Below, one piece after another: positions 17,981 to 27,355 of a DNA stretch of 64,000 nucleotides. Where the stretch lies: the NCBI RefSeq assembly GCF_008274825.1, contig NZ_CP030848.1, positions 3,285,618 to 3,349,617 of the forward strand, in the 5' to 3' direction. The notes beneath the pieces were generated by a model that made no database searches, was not told the DNA's origin, and saw only the letters and a list, made by a program, of their open reading frames with translations. The position numbers were made by a program, and so were the translations under genes. This DNA is from Sphingobacterium hotanense. Its GTDB lineage: Bacteria > Bacteroidota > Bacteroidia > Sphingobacteriales > Sphingobacteriaceae. Position 1 is the first letter of the stretch, and every line of letters starts with the position of its first letter.

Positions 17981-20596
17981 ATGAGCATAGCAAAAACGTA
18001 CAATCCTAGAGAAGCAGAAGACAAATGGTATTCTTATTGGATGGAAAACGGATTCTTCCGTTCTGTTCCTGATGAGCGAGAGCCATACACTATCGTAATG
18101 CCGCCACCAAATGTAACTGGCGTATTGCACATGGGCCACATGTTGAACAACACGATACAAGACGTGTTGATTCGTCGCGCTCGTATGCAGGGTAAAAATG
18201 CATGTTGGGTTCCTGGAACCGACCACGCCTCAATTGCTACGGAGGCTAAAGTCGTCGCTATGCTAAAGGAAAAAGGAATCGATAAGAAGTCTATTACACG
18301 CGATGAGTTCTTAAAATACGCTTGGGAGTGGAAAGAGAAATACGGAGGTATTATCTTAAAACAATTAGAGAAGCTTGGTGCATCATGCGACTGGGATCGC
18401 ACGAAGTTTACCATGGATCCTGATCTGTCCGAAGCCGTAATCGATACGTTCATTAAATTCTACAAAGAAGGTTATATCTACCGTGGAGTTCGTATGGTAA
18501 ACTGGGATCCACAGGGTAAAACAGCGCTTTCCGACGAAGAAGTAATCCGTAAAGAAGTAAATCAAAAGCTTTACTACGTCCGTTATTTTATCAAAGATAG
18601 CAACGAGTACATCATCATTGCCACAACACGTCCGGAGACTATCATGGCTGATACAGCGATTTGTATCAATCCATTGGATGATCGTTATAAGCATTTACAA
18701 GGAAAATCAGTATTAGTACCATTAGTAAATCGTGAGATTCCCGTTATCCAAGATGAGTATGTAGAGATGGAGTTCGGTACAGGATGTCTTAAAGTGACTC
18801 CAGCACACGATTTAAATGACTACGAGTTAGGCCAAAAGCATAACCTTGAAGTAATCGATATCTTAAATGATGACGGTACTTTAAACGACAAAGCTCAAAT
18901 ATTAGTAGGTGAAGATCGCTTTGCTGCGCGCAAAAAAGTTATCGCTTTATTAGAAGAAGCTGGACAAATCGAGAAAATCGAAGATTATAAATCACAGGTA
19001 GGATTCTCAGAGCGTACAGATGCTGTGATTGAGCCGAAGCTATCTATGCAGTGGTTCTTGAAGATGGACCACTTGGCAAAACCAGCTTTAGAATATGTTG
19101 AAAATGGCGAAATTAAGTTAATCCCTGATAAGTTCTTCGCATCCTATAAACACTGGATGGAGAATGTTAAAGACTGGTGTATTTCTCGTCAGCTTTGGTG
19201 GGGACAACGAATTCCAGCCTGGTTCAACGACAAGAACGAGTGGGTTGTTGCTAAAACAGAAGCTGAAGCTATTGCTGAGTTTGAACAACAAGGAAAGTCA
19301 ACTACAGCAATTCGCCAAGAAGACGACGTACTAGATACTTGGTTTTCTTCGGGATTATGGCCTCTTTCGGTATTCGATGGTGTTAGAAACCCGGAGAATG
19401 AAGAATTCAAATACTACTACCCTACGAACGATCTAGTTACTGCACCAGAGATTTTATTCTTCTGGGTAGCACGTATGATTATCATGGGGCATGATTATAC
19501 CCATAAGCCGCCTTTCCGTAATGTATACTTGACGGGAATAGTTCGCGATAAGTTAGGACGCAAAATGTCTAAATCTTTAGGTAACTCACCTGATCCAATC
19601 GAATTGATGGAGCAGTATGGTACCGACGGTGTGCGCGTGGGGATGCTACTATCATCACCAGCAGGAAACGACTTAATGTTCGATGTTTCTTACTGTGAAC
19701 AAGGCCGTAACTTCGCTAATAAGATTTGGAATGCATTTCGTCTAGTAAAAGGTTGGGAAACAACCGATGCGCCAGCAACGGAAGCACAGAAGACTGCTGC
19801 TCAATGGTTCGAAAGCCGCTTTAACCAAGCACTTACAGAAATCGACGAGCACTTTGCAAACTATCGTCTATCGGATGCCTTAATGGCTACATATAAACTG
19901 ATTTGGGATGATTTCTGTGCATGGTATCTAGAACTTGTAAAACCAGCTTATCAAGCACCTATCGAAGCTGAAACTTTGGAGACGGTGAAAGCTCTATTCC
20001 AAAAAGTATTGAAACTTGCACATCCGTTCATGCCATTCTTAACGGAAGAATTATGGCATGATGAGTTATTCGGACAGCGCGAGTCCAAAGACTGTATTAT
20101 CGTCGCTGATTTCCCTGCCGTTGAAGGATACGACGAGAAAATCATCAAAGACTTTACGATCGTTCAGCAGATTATTTCAGAAGTTCGCAATATCCGAAAC
20201 TCAAAAGGTATCTCTCCGAAAATCGCACTTCCATTGGCTATCAATGGCGCGGAGTTGGACTATGCAAAATTCAAAGAGAGCATCATCAAACTAGCAAATA
20301 TTGAGGATCTGACTTTTGTTAATGAGAAAGTATCAGGTGCCGTTAGTTTCTTAGCAGGTAAGAATGAATGTTATGTTGCATTGGAGAACAATATCGATGT
20401 CGATTCGGAGAAAGAACGTATCGGAAAAGAAATTGAATACCTAAAAGGGTTCCTTAATTCAGTAGACAAAAAGCTTTCTAACGAGCGCTTTGTACAGAAT
20501 GCGAAACCTGAAATCGTAGAAAACGAGAAAAATAAAAAAGCTGATGCGGAAGCGAAGATCCAAATCTTAGAAGAGAGCTTATTAAGCTTAGGCTAA
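17981..20596 (+). CDS. valS: Valyl-tRNA synthetase
   Basis: An 871-residue class-I aminoacyl-tRNA synthetase that charges tRNA-Val. The HIGH-type signature is PPPNVTGVLHMGH (H50-H53), and the KMSKS loop lies at about 528-532 in GRKMSKSLGNSPDP. The CP1 editing insertion (TTRPETIMADTAI) that removes mischarged Thr is present. The C-terminus carries the family's coiled-coil arm (DSEKERIGKEIEYLKGFLN). Length is in the usual 850-950 range. It is monocistronic between two divergent or convergent units, with a bidirectional terminator downstream. Confidence 0.98.
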   Translation: MSIAKTYNPREAEDKWYSYWMENGFFRSVPDEREPYTIVMPPPNVTGVLHMGHMLNNTIQDVLIRRARMQGKNACWVPGTDHASIATEAKVVAMLKEKGIDKKSITRDEFLKYAWEWKEKYGGIILKQLEKLGASCDWDRTKFTMDPDLSEAVIDTFIKFYKEGYIYRGVRMVNWDPQGKTALSDEEVIRKEVNQKLYYVRYFIKDSNEYIIIATTRPETIMADTAICINPLDDRYKHLQGKSVLVPLVNREIPVIQDEYVEMEFGTGCLKVTPAHDLNDYELGQKHNLEVIDILNDDGTLNDKAQILVGEDRFAARKKVIALLEEAGQIEKIEDYKSQVGFSERTDAVIEPKLSMQWFLKMDHLAKPALEYVENGEIKLIPDKFFASYKHWMENVKDWCISRQLWWGQRIPAWFNDKNEWVVAKTEAEAIAEFEQQGKSTTAIRQEDDVLDTWFSSGLWPLSVFDGVRNPENEEFKYYYPTNDLVTAPEILFFWVARMIIMGHDYTHKPPFRNVYLTGIVRDKLGRKMSKSLGNSPDPIELMEQYGTDGVRVGMLLSSPAGNDLMFDVSYCEQGRNFANKIWNAFRLVKGWETTDAPATEAQKTAAQWFESRFNQALTEIDEHFANYRLSDALMATYKLIWDDFCAWYLELVKPAYQAPIEAETLETVKALFQKVLKLAHPFMPFLTEELWHDELFGQRESKDCIIVADFPAVEGYDEKIIKDFTIVQQIISEVRNIRNSKGISPKIALPLAINGAELDYAKFKESIIKLANIEDLTFVNEKVSGAVSFLAGKNECYVALENNIDVDSEKERIGKEIEYLKGFLNSVDKKLSNERFVQNAKPEIVENEKNKKADAEAKIQILEESLLSLG

Positions 20597-20610
20597 TCAG
20601 TAAATACTAA

Positions 20611-20649
20611 AAAAGAGAGGGCTATCAGATTGATAGCCCTTTCTTTTTT
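20611..20649. terminator. Bidirectional intrinsic terminator between valS and the PepSY-like gene
   Basis: A stem of up to 17 bp (AAAAGAGAGGGCTATCA with its near-complement at 20631-20647, a few mismatches at the base) has T-rich ends on both strands, so it serves both convergent genes. Confidence 0.88.
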
Positions 20650-20661
20650 AGTATAAGTATT

Positions 20662-21142
20662 TTATCGCCCTTGTCGAATAAACTTACCATTTAAATCGTA
20701 ATATAATTCCGTTTCATTCGCTAATTCCAACTCATAGCCTGTTGGTTCTTTATCAGCTGACTGCACTGCCAATCCGTTAAAAGTCTTGTATTGCCTGTGG
20801 CAGAACCGCCAATGGTATAGCCACCATGCCTTCGGTGCTGATCTCCGTCCAATTTCCATCCTTATCGAAGTCTATCTCCGTGCCCTCGCTAAGTTTTGCT
20901 TCGTGCATAGTCCCATCTTTTGATGGCGACATCTTATCTTCTGTTTTTGTGATTCCTGCCTCAGGAAAATGCGTTGCTATAAAACTCTTTGCACCTTCGG
21001 GTAAGCCTGCAGGCGTACTCGACGAAGCCGACGAAGGCAAAGGCTCCGTAGTTGGCATGTTATTCGTGTTTTGCCCTTGTTTATTCTCCTGATTACAGGA
21101 GAACAATAAAAATGAAATTCCTAATATCAATAATTTTTTCAT
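20662..21142 (-). pseudogene. PepSY-like (BLIP-like) lipoprotein gene broken by a one-base frameshift
   Basis: The N-terminal frame from 21142 encodes a lipoprotein signal (MKKLLILGISFLLFSC, lipobox cysteine 16), a low-complexity Ser/Pro linker, and one PepSY-like half ending PQAIQDF before a TAA at about 20777. The adjacent frame down to 20662 continues with NGLAVQSADKEPTGYELEL and LYYDLNGKFIRQ, the typical second half. Removing one T from the TTTT run at the junction fuses both into about 159 uninterrupted residues, so this is one gene with a single-base insertion. Either the gene is decaying or the extra T is a sequencing error. PepSY-like proteins are periplasmic and mostly of unknown role. 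Confidence 0.72.
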
Positions 21143-21326
21143 TGTCTTTTTATTTTATAAACACCTGGTAAATAAGATTGTTCAAATAAAGATATTTTAA
21201 CTCAATATTCAGAATTACCTAAAATCAGTATTAATCCATTCTCTTATTTATCTAAATTTTATATAACTTTATTCAAAGTTTGACTATTTCAACTAATTGT
21301 TCAAACATCTATTTAACCTTTTTTTT

Positions 21327-21968
21327 ATGGAAACCGGATTTTTAAAAACAATCAAAAGCTCCATCAAACAATGGTACATCCCTCTTATCATTGGTATCCT
21401 TCTTATCATATTAGGCATATATACCTTGGCTAGTCCCCTTGCTTCCTATTTAGCATTGGCTAGTATATTCAGCATGTATTTCTTAATTTCCGGATTGCTG
21501 GAAATCATCTTTGCATTGAATAATAGAAATGAAGTGGAAGGTTGGGGATGGTATTTAGCAGGAGGAATATTGAATGCGCTATTCGGCTGTATTTTATTAG
21601 GAAATCCTGCCATTTCTATGGCTACCCTGCCCCTTATCCTTGGATTTTATACGATGTTCAAATCCTTTCAGCTCCTATCGGTTTCGATGGATATGAAAAC
21701 ATATGGCGTTCAGCAATGGCGCTGGATAACCGCATTTGCCGTCATGGGAATCCTTTTCAGTTTTATCCTAATCTGGAATCCTGTTTTCGCAGGACTTACC
21801 CTCGTCGTGTGGACGGGGCTTGCAATTATCTCCTCAGGAATTGGATCTATCGTTCTTTCCTATCAATTAAAACGCCTGAAAGTAATTGCAGACGGCGTGT
21901 CTAAGGATTGGAAAAACCGTTTTGAAGACTTAAAAACAGAATATTACCGCAGCATAAAGAACAAGTGA
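21327..21968 (+). CDS. HdeD/DUF308-family inner-membrane protein
   Basis: A 213-residue integral membrane protein with about six hydrophobic helices in three pairs (for example YIPLIIGILLIILGIY, and ILNALFGCILLGNP repeated as GILFSFILIWNP). This pair-repeat pattern with xxNPxxx loops is characteristic of HdeD/DUF308 proteins, linked in E. coli to acid-stress resistance. The C-terminus is a charged cytoplasmic tail. The ATG at 21327 follows a T-rich run and starts METGFLKTIKS; an in-frame TTG at 21297 would add ten unconserved residues. It is monocistronic with a terminator 43 bases downstream. A stress role is inferred only from the family. Confidence 0.8.
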   Translation: METGFLKTIKSSIKQWYIPLIIGILLIILGIYTLASPLASYLALASIFSMYFLISGLLEIIFALNNRNEVEGWGWYLAGGILNALFGCILLGNPAISMATLPLILGFYTMFKSFQLLSVSMDMKTYGVQQWRWITAFAVMGILFSFILIWNPVFAGLTLVVWTGLAIISSGIGSIVLSYQLKRLKVIADGVSKDWKNRFEDLKTEYYRSIKNK

Positions 21969-22010
21969 TAAAACCCTATATCTCTCTGTTGCACGGAAAA
22001 ACAGATTAAA

Positions 22011-22038
22011 AGCCACTCTCAACGAGTGGCTTTTTTTG
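22011..22038 (+). terminator. Intrinsic terminator of the HdeD-like gene
   Basis: AGCCACTC (22011-22018) pairs with GAGTGGCT (22024-22031), followed by a run of T. Confidence 0.88.
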
Positions 22039-22099
22039 TGACTTAGAAAATATATATACCATGCACTCTCAAGTTATTTAGCTTTGAATTTCTTTCACT

Positions 22100-22180
22100 T
22101 AAACCCTTTGTAAAACCCTTTCTCTTCCCATTAACAACCCGATGAAAGCCGCTTCAAATTGGGTTTGATTGGGTTAAACA
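22100..22180. repeat. AACCC-phased hairpin repeat, copy 2 (degenerate)
   Basis: The left arm has AAACCCTTTG, AAAACCCTTT and ACAACCC units; the right arm has ATTGGGTTTGATTGGGTT. The arms pair less well than in copies 1 and 3, but spacing and motif are the same. The rest of the 410-base gap between the HdeD-like gene and the superoxide dismutase gene is AT-rich and shows nothing else. Confidence 0.55.
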
Positions 22181-22380
22181 AAGGCTGTGCATGAATAATG
22201 AAAAAGCAATGAGTCATAGTCGATCTCATACAATTCCTATTTATCGCAATTCAATAATATTCCAAATGACGTTCTTGTGACGAATTCATAATAATTTAAT
22301 AATGCTTTGAATGTTTTAACAATTATCTTTAGAACATCTTTCTAAATATGTTGAACGAATAAAAAACTAATAATTATAAA

Positions 22381-23097
22381 ATGGCAAACAGAAGAAATTT
22401 TATCAAAAATAGCTTAGGATTAGCTGCAGGGGTGTTAATTGCAAAAAACACCGGTGCGACTGAGAGCCTTTTAGGGTTGGGACAAACAGCATTTAAGTTC
22501 GAGATGGAACCGCTTGGTTATGCATTTAATGCATTAGAAGGGGCTATCGATGCGCAAACCATGCAGATACATTACGAGAGACATTATGGCGCTTATGTAA
22601 AAAATGCGAATGATGCTATCGTAGAAGAGAAAGTTCAAGCAAAAGATGCAAAGAGCATATTCAAGTCCATGGACAAATACAGTGCGAAATTAAGAAACAA
22701 CGCAGGCGGTGCCTTTAATCATGCGATGTTCTGGAAGTTATTGCGTCCGACTAAGGCTGATAATAAACCTAGCGGAACGCTATTACAAGCTATCAACAAA
22801 GATTTTGGTGGATTCGATCAATTTAAAGAGCAATTTGCTAAAGCTGCAACTTCACAATTTGGCTCGGGATGGGCATGGTTGGTTGTCGAGAATGGGAAGC
22901 TGAAAGTTGGCGGAACGCCAAATCAAGATAATCCTTTGATGAAAGGTATTGCCTTACAAGGAAAGCCAATCTTGGGCTTAGACGTTTGGGAGCATGCTTA
23001 TTATTTGAAATATCAAAACAAACGTCCTGATTATGTAGGAAACTTCTGGTCTATCGTAAATTGGGATCAAGTACAGAAATACTACGACGCCAAGTAA
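22381..23097 (+). CDS. Exported Fe/Mn superoxide dismutase with twin-arginine-type leader
   Basis: A 238-residue superoxide dismutase that converts superoxide to peroxide and oxygen. Metal ligands by family alignment are H64 (MQIHYERHYG), H114 (GAFNHAMFW), D201 and H205 (DVWEHAYY). Unlike cytoplasmic SodA/SodB, it begins with MANRRNFIKNSLGLAAGVLI, a twin-arginine motif followed by a weakly hydrophobic stretch, so it is probably folded with metal inside and exported to the periplasm by Tat. The mature enzyme starts near residue 35. Whether it uses Fe or Mn cannot be decided by eye. It is monocistronic with its own terminator. Confidence 0.9.
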   Translation: MANRRNFIKNSLGLAAGVLIAKNTGATESLLGLGQTAFKFEMEPLGYAFNALEGAIDAQTMQIHYERHYGAYVKNANDAIVEEKVQAKDAKSIFKSMDKYSAKLRNNAGGAFNHAMFWKLLRPTKADNKPSGTLLQAINKDFGGFDQFKEQFAKAATSQFGSGWAWLVVENGKLKVGGTPNQDNPLMKGIALQGKPILGLDVWEHAYYLKYQNKRPDYVGNFWSIVNWDQVQKYYDAK

Positions 23098-23110
23098 ATC
23101 GCTAAAAAGA

Positions 23111-23160
23111 AAATGCCTGAATAGTTAGTGCCTACACCCATACTATTCAGGCATTTTTCT
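23111..23160 (+). terminator. Intrinsic terminator of the superoxide dismutase gene
   Basis: AAATGCCTGAATAGT (23111-23125) pairs perfectly with 23142-23156, followed by TTCT. It lies 14 bases after the stop. Confidence 0.85.
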
Positions 23161-23218
23161 TTTAACTCAATCTCTACTGTAAAGCCTGTGCAACTAACGA
23201 AGCCTCATCCAAGCTTAT

Positions 23219-26200
23219 TTATTCCTTACTCTCCGCTTCTTCCACTTCAATTTTTGGTGGAATCAGCTTATAAACAACCGGCGTCACGATGCGGGACAAC
23301 AATGTCGAACTGATCAAGCCACCAATCATTACGATCGCTAGCGGTGAGATCAAAGGATTTGACGACCATGCTATCGGCATCAAACCGCCGATCGCGGTGA
23401 GCGAAGTCAGAATAATAGGAAGAAACCTAATCTCCCCCGCTTTCTCGATAGCTTCATTCAACTCCGTCCCTTCCCTTCTCAATTGATTGGTAAAATCGAC
23501 CAAAAGGATGGTATTCTTCACCTCAATACCAGCAAGCGCAACAATACCGATCGTCGCTACGAAGGAGAGCGTATTTCCAGTAACGAGCAAGGCGAGCACA
23601 GCTCCTACAATTCCTAATGGAATAACAGAAAGCACGATCAATGTGCTTTTAAAGGTTTTGAACTCTAAAATCAGTACGGCGATAAACATAAAGACGGTAA
23701 TCAGGATAATGGTTCCGAAGCCTCCAAAAGCCATTTCTCTACTTTCCACCTCGCCGCCCATTTCATAGCTATAGCCCGCAGGAAAAGGGAATTTATCCAT
23801 CTGTTCAATGACTGCGTTGATGACCTCATCGTTATTATAGCCCTTCTGCACAAAGGAGTTCACCGAAACCGTACGTTCCTTATCGATATGATAGATATTA
23901 GAAGGCGAAACTTCGAACTCGAGACTAGCGAGTTGCGAAAGTGGAATGGCCTGCCCTGCGACATTGTCCACGAAGATCCCTTCTAGCGTTTCGAGGGTGG
24001 CATCCTGCGCGCGAGGAACAGAAACAATGATATCGTAATCATTGTCGTCCTTTTCAGGATCTGAGTATGTGCCTACCTGATAGCCCGCCAATGCCACACG
24101 AATGGTCTGATCGATAGAAGAAGTCGGAACGCCTAAGGCCATCGCCTTCTCCCGATTAATATTTACCCGAATATCTGTCTTGTTGTTCTTTATCGGGTTG
24201 TTCACATACTCCGCTCCTGGAGTATTCTTCAGCAATAGTTCCGCTTTCGCTGCGAGCGAGCGCAACGTATCTAGATTATCTCCGAAAATACGTATCTCCA
24301 CGGGCGAAATGACCGGCACCCCCTGCTCAAAGTTTCGCACTTCCACCTTCGCACCTAAGTAAGGCGTCCATTTCTTCCTCAAGTTCTCGATGATCTGAAT
24401 CTTATCGCTGGACTTTACATCCTCATGCAATTGGACGAATATATCCGCATAGGAAACATTCTCCTGGCCCTGTTGCATATTGTAGTAAACCCGAGGATTC
24501 CCTTTGCCGACATTGGTCGTAAAGTACTTCACATCGTCCATCGCTTTAAGTTCCTTCTCAATCTCTCTGCTGATACGATTGGTAGTATGTATATTATCCT
24601 GCAACTCACTACTGATATGAATCATGAATTGAGGCTTTTCCGAAGGTGGAAACAGACTAAAGCCCACTACGGGAATCAAGGCTAAGGAGCCTAGGAATAT
24701 CGCAAGTGCTATCAGCGTCGTTCTGCCAGGATGCTTCAGCGCCTTATCCAAAAATACACCATAGCTTTTATGGATAATATTCTGCATACCTCGCAGAATA
24801 GCATTTCCTCCCTCATGCTCATGCGGCTTAAGGAGTTTGCTGGATAAGAAAGGAACCACCAATAGGGCGATCAGCATGGAGCCGATCACGGAGGTGATAA
24901 CGGCAATCGGCATACTACGTATAAATTCACCCGCCATTTCGGGCATAAAAACCAATGGCATGAATGCAATTACAAGAGTAACCGTACAGCCTAGCACCGC
25001 TAAAGCTATTTGTTCAGTCCCTTTGATGGAAGCCTCCAAACGGCTATAACCTTCACGCATCCATCGCTCTATATTCTCGACGACCACAATGCTATCATCT
25101 ACGACTAGCCCCAGGGCAACCACAAAGCCTACGATACTCAACTGGTTCAAGGAGTATCCGAAGGAGTTCATCGCAATAACCCCCAGTCCGAGCGAAAGCG
25201 GAATAGCGATCATAACGACAAGGGAGGCGCGCGTTCCTAATGGCAAGAGGGTGAAAAGCACCAAGACGATAGCAATGGCAAAGTCAATACCGAGCCCACT
25301 CAAGCGCTTGTTGACATTGTTTGCCTGATCGAAATTCACGATCATATCGACATTAGCGGGAAGCGATTGTTCAAACTTATCCAAGACCTTCTGATATTCC
25401 TTCTGAGTATCAGAAATATTCATCCCTATTTTCTGTGCGGCATTTATCAATACCGCGTTATAACCGTTCAGACGTGTGATATGGTTATTCGTTCCGAACG
25501 TTGGATAAACACTGGCTACTTCCTTCAAAGTAATATTCTTACCCTGCCCGCTGGCAACGATTGTATTTTTGATATCGTCAATCTGCTGGTAATTACCAGA
25601 TGTCTTAACGCTGAAAGTCTTGTCGCCCGCAATGACAGAGCCGGCTGGGATATTCTGATTTTCACTCTGCACCGATTGGATAATACGATTCATTGGAATG
25701 CCGAGTTCCGCTATTTTCGCCTGATCGATGTCAATACGGATTTGCTGATCCGGAAGCCCCGATATCTCAACTTCCTTTAATGCTTTAACCTTCTCCAGAT
25801 CTTGTTTCAATTTATCAGCAAGCTCCTTGATCGTCGTCTGAGAAGCATTTTCCGAAACAAGCGCAAGCTGAATGACCGATACATTGGTAGGATCGATCTT
25901 TTGCACTTCCATGCTGTAGATATTCTCCGGAAGCTCCGGAGTTGCAGCGTTCAGCTCACGCACCAATTCCTGATATTTATCATCATAATCCGTTCCGTAC
26001 TCGAATTCGACAAAGAAAAAAGCCACGCTATTATTGATGGTCGTTTTTATTCTTTTGATATCATCCAACGCATAGAATCGCGCCTCCAAAGGCTTTACAA
26101 TTAATTGCTCCATATCCTTGGGGTTCGTCCCAGGCTGAACAACAATGACCGGGAAGCTGACGGCTTTCATATCTGGGTCCTCTGCCCTCGGCATGGTGAG

Positions 26201-26287
26201 CAAGGAGGTCGCAGCTACCAACATGATCATAAGCACCATAATCATGGTGAATTGGTAGTTCTTTATGGGATATTTAATTAAACTCAT
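23219..26287 (-). CDS. RND-family efflux pump, inner-membrane permease
   Basis: A 1022-residue proton-driven exporter with the AcrB/MexB-type layout: N-terminal helix (NYQFTMIMVLMIMLVAATSLL), a large periplasmic loop, helices 2-6 including VVDDSIVVVENIERWM (helix 4 with the proton-relay aspartates) and a second periplasmic loop and helix set. The last gene of tetR-tolC-MFP-RND, it starts 11 bases after the adaptor stop. Sequence style is closer to the broad 'efflux RND permease' group (drugs, solvents, lipids) than to CusA metal pumps, as no Met-cluster is seen. Substrate is not predictable. Confidence 0.93.
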   Translation of the reverse strand: MSLIKYPIKNYQFTMIMVLMIMLVAATSLLTMPRAEDPDMKAVSFPVIVVQPGTNPKDMEQLIVKPLEARFYALDDIKRIKTTINNSVAFFFVEFEYGTDYDDKYQELVRELNAATPELPENIYSMEVQKIDPTNVSVIQLALVSENASQTTIKELADKLKQDLEKVKALKEVEISGLPDQQIRIDIDQAKIAELGIPMNRIIQSVQSENQNIPAGSVIAGDKTFSVKTSGNYQQIDDIKNTIVASGQGKNITLKEVASVYPTFGTNNHITRLNGYNAVLINAAQKIGMNISDTQKEYQKVLDKFEQSLPANVDMIVNFDQANNVNKRLSGLGIDFAIAIVLVLFTLLPLGTRASLVVMIAIPLSLGLGVIAMNSFGYSLNQLSIVGFVVALGLVVDDSIVVVENIERWMREGYSRLEASIKGTEQIALAVLGCTVTLVIAFMPLVFMPEMAGEFIRSMPIAVITSVIGSMLIALLVVPFLSSKLLKPHEHEGGNAILRGMQNIIHKSYGVFLDKALKHPGRTTLIALAIFLGSLALIPVVGFSLFPPSEKPQFMIHISSELQDNIHTTNRISREIEKELKAMDDVKYFTTNVGKGNPRVYYNMQQGQENVSYADIFVQLHEDVKSSDKIQIIENLRKKWTPYLGAKVEVRNFEQGVPVISPVEIRIFGDNLDTLRSLAAKAELLLKNTPGAEYVNNPIKNNKTDIRVNINREKAMALGVPTSSIDQTIRVALAGYQVGTYSDPEKDDNDYDIIVSVPRAQDATLETLEGIFVDNVAGQAIPLSQLASLEFEVSPSNIYHIDKERTVSVNSFVQKGYNNDEVINAVIEQMDKFPFPAGYSYEMGGEVESREMAFGGFGTIILITVFMFIAVLILEFKTFKSTLIVLSVIPLGIVGAVLALLVTGNTLSFVATIGIVALAGIEVKNTILLVDFTNQLRREGTELNEAIEKAGEIRFLPIILTSLTAIGGLMPIAWSSNPLISPLAIVMIGGLISSTLLSRIVTPVVYKLIPPKIEVEEAESKE

Positions 26288-26298
26288 GTCCTCTCCTC

Positions 26299-27348
26299 CT
26301 ATTTTATCACCTTAATTGGCGAGCCATCCTGTAAATAGGGCGAGCCCGATACGATCAACGCACTGGCATCTTCCAATCCGGATTCAATAAGTACCTCATC
26401 CTTCTCCATCGAAGCAACTTTGACTTTCTGCTTTCTGGCGGTCTTTCCATCTTTACTAATGAAGACATAGCCCTCCGCTCCATTGCCATCTAATAAGGAA
26501 GAAAATGGAATACGCCAGCCGTTGCTAGCGCTGCTCTGGCTTACTGCAATCTGCGATTTACCAAATACCCCGGAGGCTAGTTTCCCGGCAGGTTTGCCTT
26601 GGAGCGCCAAATGAATAGTAAATGTTCCTGACTGAGGATCTAAACCTTCGGACTTCTTAGCAACCGCGGCGGCTAGGGTACTGTTTGGGATGGCATCCGT
26701 CTGAATGGTCGCTTTATCGCCCACCTTAATTTGCGCCCACTGGCTGTCGCTTACCCCTACTTTCAGCATCCAGGTGCCGTTGCTAGCGCCATTAACCTGT
26801 AGAACCGGAGTACCCGGCCCTACAACCTGCCCTTCATTAGCCAATTTCGCCAATACAAAACCCGATACAGGAGAATGTATCTGTGATTGCTGTTGATTGA
26901 AACCGACTGATTTGAGGTCTTCCTGTGCCACCGCTAGAACGGTTCTTGCATTCTGCAGCTGTTCCAGTGTAGCTACGCTATCTCTGTAGAGCTTTTCCGC
27001 TCGCTCATAATCTCTTCTAGCCTTTTCTACTCCCAATCGTGCTTGACCGGCCTTCGCATCTACCTCGGAAGTATGTACTGCCGCTAATACCTGTCCTTTA
27101 CGAACAGCATCGCCCTCTTTGACGAATATACGCGAGATAACGCCGCCATTCTTAAATCCTAATAAGGTTTCATCATCGGTTGTAAAAACGCCGGTGGCTT
27201 CCACCACACTTATCGTTCCGTTCTGCTGCAAGGGAACCAGTTTTACAGGGATTGTATCCTGAACCGGAATCCCCGCACTGCGTTCCGCCTGATGGCAGCT
27301 GCTCAATAAAAATATTCCGAATGCTATGCTTGTTAGTGTTGTTCTCAT
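26299..27348 (-). CDS. RND efflux periplasmic adaptor (membrane fusion protein), lipoprotein
   Basis: A 349-residue adaptor that links the RND permease to the TolC-like channel. The signal peptide MRTTLTSIAFGIFLLSSC has its lipobox Cys at 18. A biotinyl-lipoyl-like half (GGVISRIFVKEGDAVRKGQ), an alpha-hairpin (RLGVEKARRDYERAEKLY), the second lipoyl half (IHSPVSGFVLAKLANEGQ) and a beta-barrel region follow in the usual order. The start lies seven bases after the tolC-like stop, so translation is coupled. It is anchored in the inner membrane by its lipid. Confidence 0.92.
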   Translation of the reverse strand: MRTTLTSIAFGIFLLSSCHQAERSAGIPVQDTIPVKLVPLQQNGTISVVEATGVFTTDDETLLGFKNGGVISRIFVKEGDAVRKGQVLAAVHTSEVDAKAGQARLGVEKARRDYERAEKLYRDSVATLEQLQNARTVLAVAQEDLKSVGFNQQQSQIHSPVSGFVLAKLANEGQVVGPGTPVLQVNGASNGTWMLKVGVSDSQWAQIKVGDKATIQTDAIPNSTLAAAVAKKSEGLDPQSGTFTIHLALQGKPAGKLASGVFGKSQIAVSQSSASNGWRIPFSSLLDGNGAEGYVFISKDGKTARKQKVKVASMEKDEVLIESGLEDASALIVSGSPYLQDGSPIKVIK

Positions 27349-27355
27349 GTCTTGA

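Noticed and set aside
20662..20859. Separate 65-residue protein downstream of the small lipoprotein
   Set aside because: Only its second half is protein-like and it completes the PepSY-like domain of the upstream frame, so it is part of a frameshifted gene.
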